Source: Candidatus Dadabacteria bacterium (lineage in GTDB: Bacteria; Desulfobacterota_D; UBA1144; Nemesobacterales; CSP1-2). Taken from it: a stretch of 14,563 bases of DNA. Below the pieces are notes generated by a model. It had not been told where the DNA came from. It ran no database searches and saw only the letters and a program-made list of their open reading frames with translations. A program made the translations under genes and the position numbers. Where the stretch lies: the NCBI GenBank assembly GCA_022615255.1, contig JAKEHC010000001.1, positions 1 through 14,563 of the forward strand. Reading direction: 5' to 3'. Below, in pieces: positions 13,297 through 14,563 of this stretch (within the stretch, counting starts at the first letter, position 1; every line of letters starts with the position of its first letter).

Positions 13297-14563
13297 CTAC
13301 CACGATCTCCCGCCTCCCCCGCCAAATCCTCCGCCGCTTGAACCGCCTCCAAACCCGCTTCCCCCTGAATAGCCACCGGATTTACGCGGAGTGGATGCAA
13401 AAGAGCTATTCATAACACTAAGGCTCCTCCCTAGGTCACTCACAAAAATCCTGGGTGAGAATACATCTCTATATCTTGGGGAATCGTACCAGGCAGGCGG
13501 ACTCTTGTACATATCATGAAAAGCCTCTGCCCACCTGTCCCCGAGCCCGAACACCAAGGCATAGGGAAGCACCCTGTCAAAAAGGGTCGGGTCGTCCTTG
13601 GCAAGCTTTTCGATCCGGTCTCTCTCCGCACGTTCTATGAACTCTCTGAAACCTAAGATTTCCTCCTTCGCCAAAGAGCCCTTCTTCGTTTTTCTGGGCA
13701 TAAACCTGGAGAATATGAGAATAAAAATCCCGGACAGAACAGCCGAAAGCTTAATGCCCCAGTGTGGAATTAGAAAAAACCCTGCGATAATTATTCCTAT
13801 GCCGATCCATTTAAAAATGCCTCTTATATTCTCAGGGTTTGAAGGAATATATTTACCGCTAATAAGCTCGCTATATAGGGCGCTCTTGATAGAGGGAATG
13901 TTAGTATAAAACTTATTTCTTAGTTGAGAGACCATTGCCTCATTTTTACCACCAAATATGCCGGAGTAAACCTTGCTCTCATGGCTCTTAAGCTCTTTTG
14001 CCTGAGGCTCTTTGATCTTTATAAGCTTGTAGTCCCTATCCGAGAAGAAGATGAATTTAGCGCTTTCAACCTCCTGAATCTTGAGATACCCCCTCACGGC
14101 AAGGTCTATAACGGTTGATGTTATATCAAGAATATCCGCACGCTCATCCATGAGTGTGCCAGTCTCCGCAGGGGTTAAATCCTTAGGCGGCTCGTATCTT
14201 ACGGCAAGAGCCCCTTTACCCTCAGGGTCACGACCTCTCGTATACCAAACGTAAGATATAAGCAGTATAGTTAAGATTGGAAGCCCAAAAAACCAGTTAT
14301 CCGATATAAACCAGAGCGCCTTTTTTAGAGAAGAAGGCTTTTTAATAATTCCCTTTGGAAGACCTAAAACAATTGTTAGCCCCTCCTCAGCGAAGAAACT
14401 ATCTAAGGCATTAAATTCAACACCGTTTGAGGCAATTCTAAACGAGCAATCCTTGCTTGTAGAGCCGTAAATGCCTGTATAGCAAGCCGCATTAACACCT
14501 TCGGGAATCTCTCTATCGAATGAAACCTTTGCGCTTGCTTTAGTTATTGGAATCTTCCACTCG
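13297..14563 (-). CDS. DUF2207 membrane protein, C-terminal part (start beyond window)
   Basis: The frame is open from the window edge to the stop at 13297, giving 421 residues without a start, so the 5' end is missing. An extracytoplasmic part (EWKIPITKASAKVSFDRE onward, two Cys flanking TGIYGSTSKD) is followed by a membrane helix at about 14241-14300, the family hallmark WYTRGRDPEGKG, then VRYEPPKDLTPAETGTL and DITSTVIDLAVRGYLKI, a predicted cytosolic winged-helix-like region. Two further helices lie at about 13690-13810. The protein ends with a roughly 25-residue Gly/Ser tail (GGGSSGGGFGGGGG) typical of DUF2207 proteins. The molecular function of the family is unknown. A Met at 14151 is internal to the conserved domain and is not the start. 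It converges with the nucleotidyltransferase gene; no good terminator is seen between them. Confidence 0.85.
   Translation of the reverse strand, partial: EWKIPITKASAKVSFDREIPEGVNAACYTGIYGSTSKDCSFRIASNGVEFNALDSFFAEEGLTIVLGLPKGIIKKPSSLKKALWFISDNWFFGLPILTILLISYVWYTRGRDPEGKGALAVRYEPPKDLTPAETGTLMDERADILDITSTVIDLAVRGYLKIQEVESAKFIFFSDRDYKLIKIKEPQAKELKSHESKVYSGIFGGKNEAMVSQLRNKFYTNIPSIKSALYSELISGKYIPSNPENIRGIFKWIGIGIIIAGFFLIPHWGIKLSAVLSGIFILIFSRFMPRKTKKGSLAKEEILGFREFIERAERDRIEKLAKDDPTLFDRVLPYALVFGLGDRWAEAFHDMYKSPPAWYDSPRYRDVFSPRIFVSDLGRSLSVMNSSFASTPRKSGGYSGGSGFGGGSSGGGFGGGGGRSW

Noticed and set aside
1..14563. CRISPR arrays, tRNA/rRNA genes, transposases or phage genes
   Set aside because: I saw no regularly spaced repeats, no tRNA-like cloverleaf sequences and no recognisable mobile-element proteins.

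Overview
The window looks like a chromosomal stretch from a Gram-negative, probably uncultured, bacterium of moderate GC. The Gram-negative call rests on an outer-membrane beta-barrel of the alginate-export type and a periplasmic PBP4-type D,D-carboxypeptidase. I cannot name the phylum from the sequence alone.

Left part (about 1-5790, all on the minus strand). A crotonase-superfamily enzyme has its own strong sigma70-like promoter. Downstream of it are a conserved small protein of unknown function and a haloacetate-dehalogenase-type alpha/beta hydrolase. A weak attC-like (integron cassette recombination site) structure lies between the last two. Upstream lie a beta-barrel outer-membrane protein and a DacB/PBP4-like penicillin-binding protein. 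These are ordinary metabolic and envelope genes, but two enzymes lack an expected catalytic acid: Asn in the dehalogenase triad, and Gly/Pro in the crotonase.

Central and right part (6074-13180, all on the plus strand). A secreted TlpA/redoxin-like thiol protein has its own promoter. A second near-consensus promoter (6710-6739) then opens a compact accessory cassette: a PqqD-like peptide-binding protein, an HprK-like kinase, a 60-residue peptide with a twin-arginine-like leader, a GT2-TPR glycosyltransferase, a second GT2, a GT32-GT4 fusion glycosyltransferase and an NTP_transf_5 nucleotidyltransferase-like protein. PqqD-like RRE, HprK-like kinase and NTP_transf_5 genes are known as tailoring parts of ribosomal peptide (RiPP) clusters such as phosphorylated lasso peptides. 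Here there is no lasso cyclase, leader protease or ABC exporter in the window. Instead there are four glycosyltransferase domains and a cysteine-free peptide with a Tat-like leader and an 11-residue Ser/Thr/Asn-bearing tail. My inference is a candidate unusual glyco- and/or phospho-peptide system, perhaps exported by Tat. This is the most interesting part of the window.

Right edge. Just after the nucleotidyltransferase gene is a short decayed copy of the redoxin-like gene (13199-13286). The cassette is therefore bracketed by homologous sequence in direct orientation, which hints at insertion or duplication. The window ends inside a minus-strand DUF2207 membrane protein with a glycine-rich tail; its start lies beyond the window.
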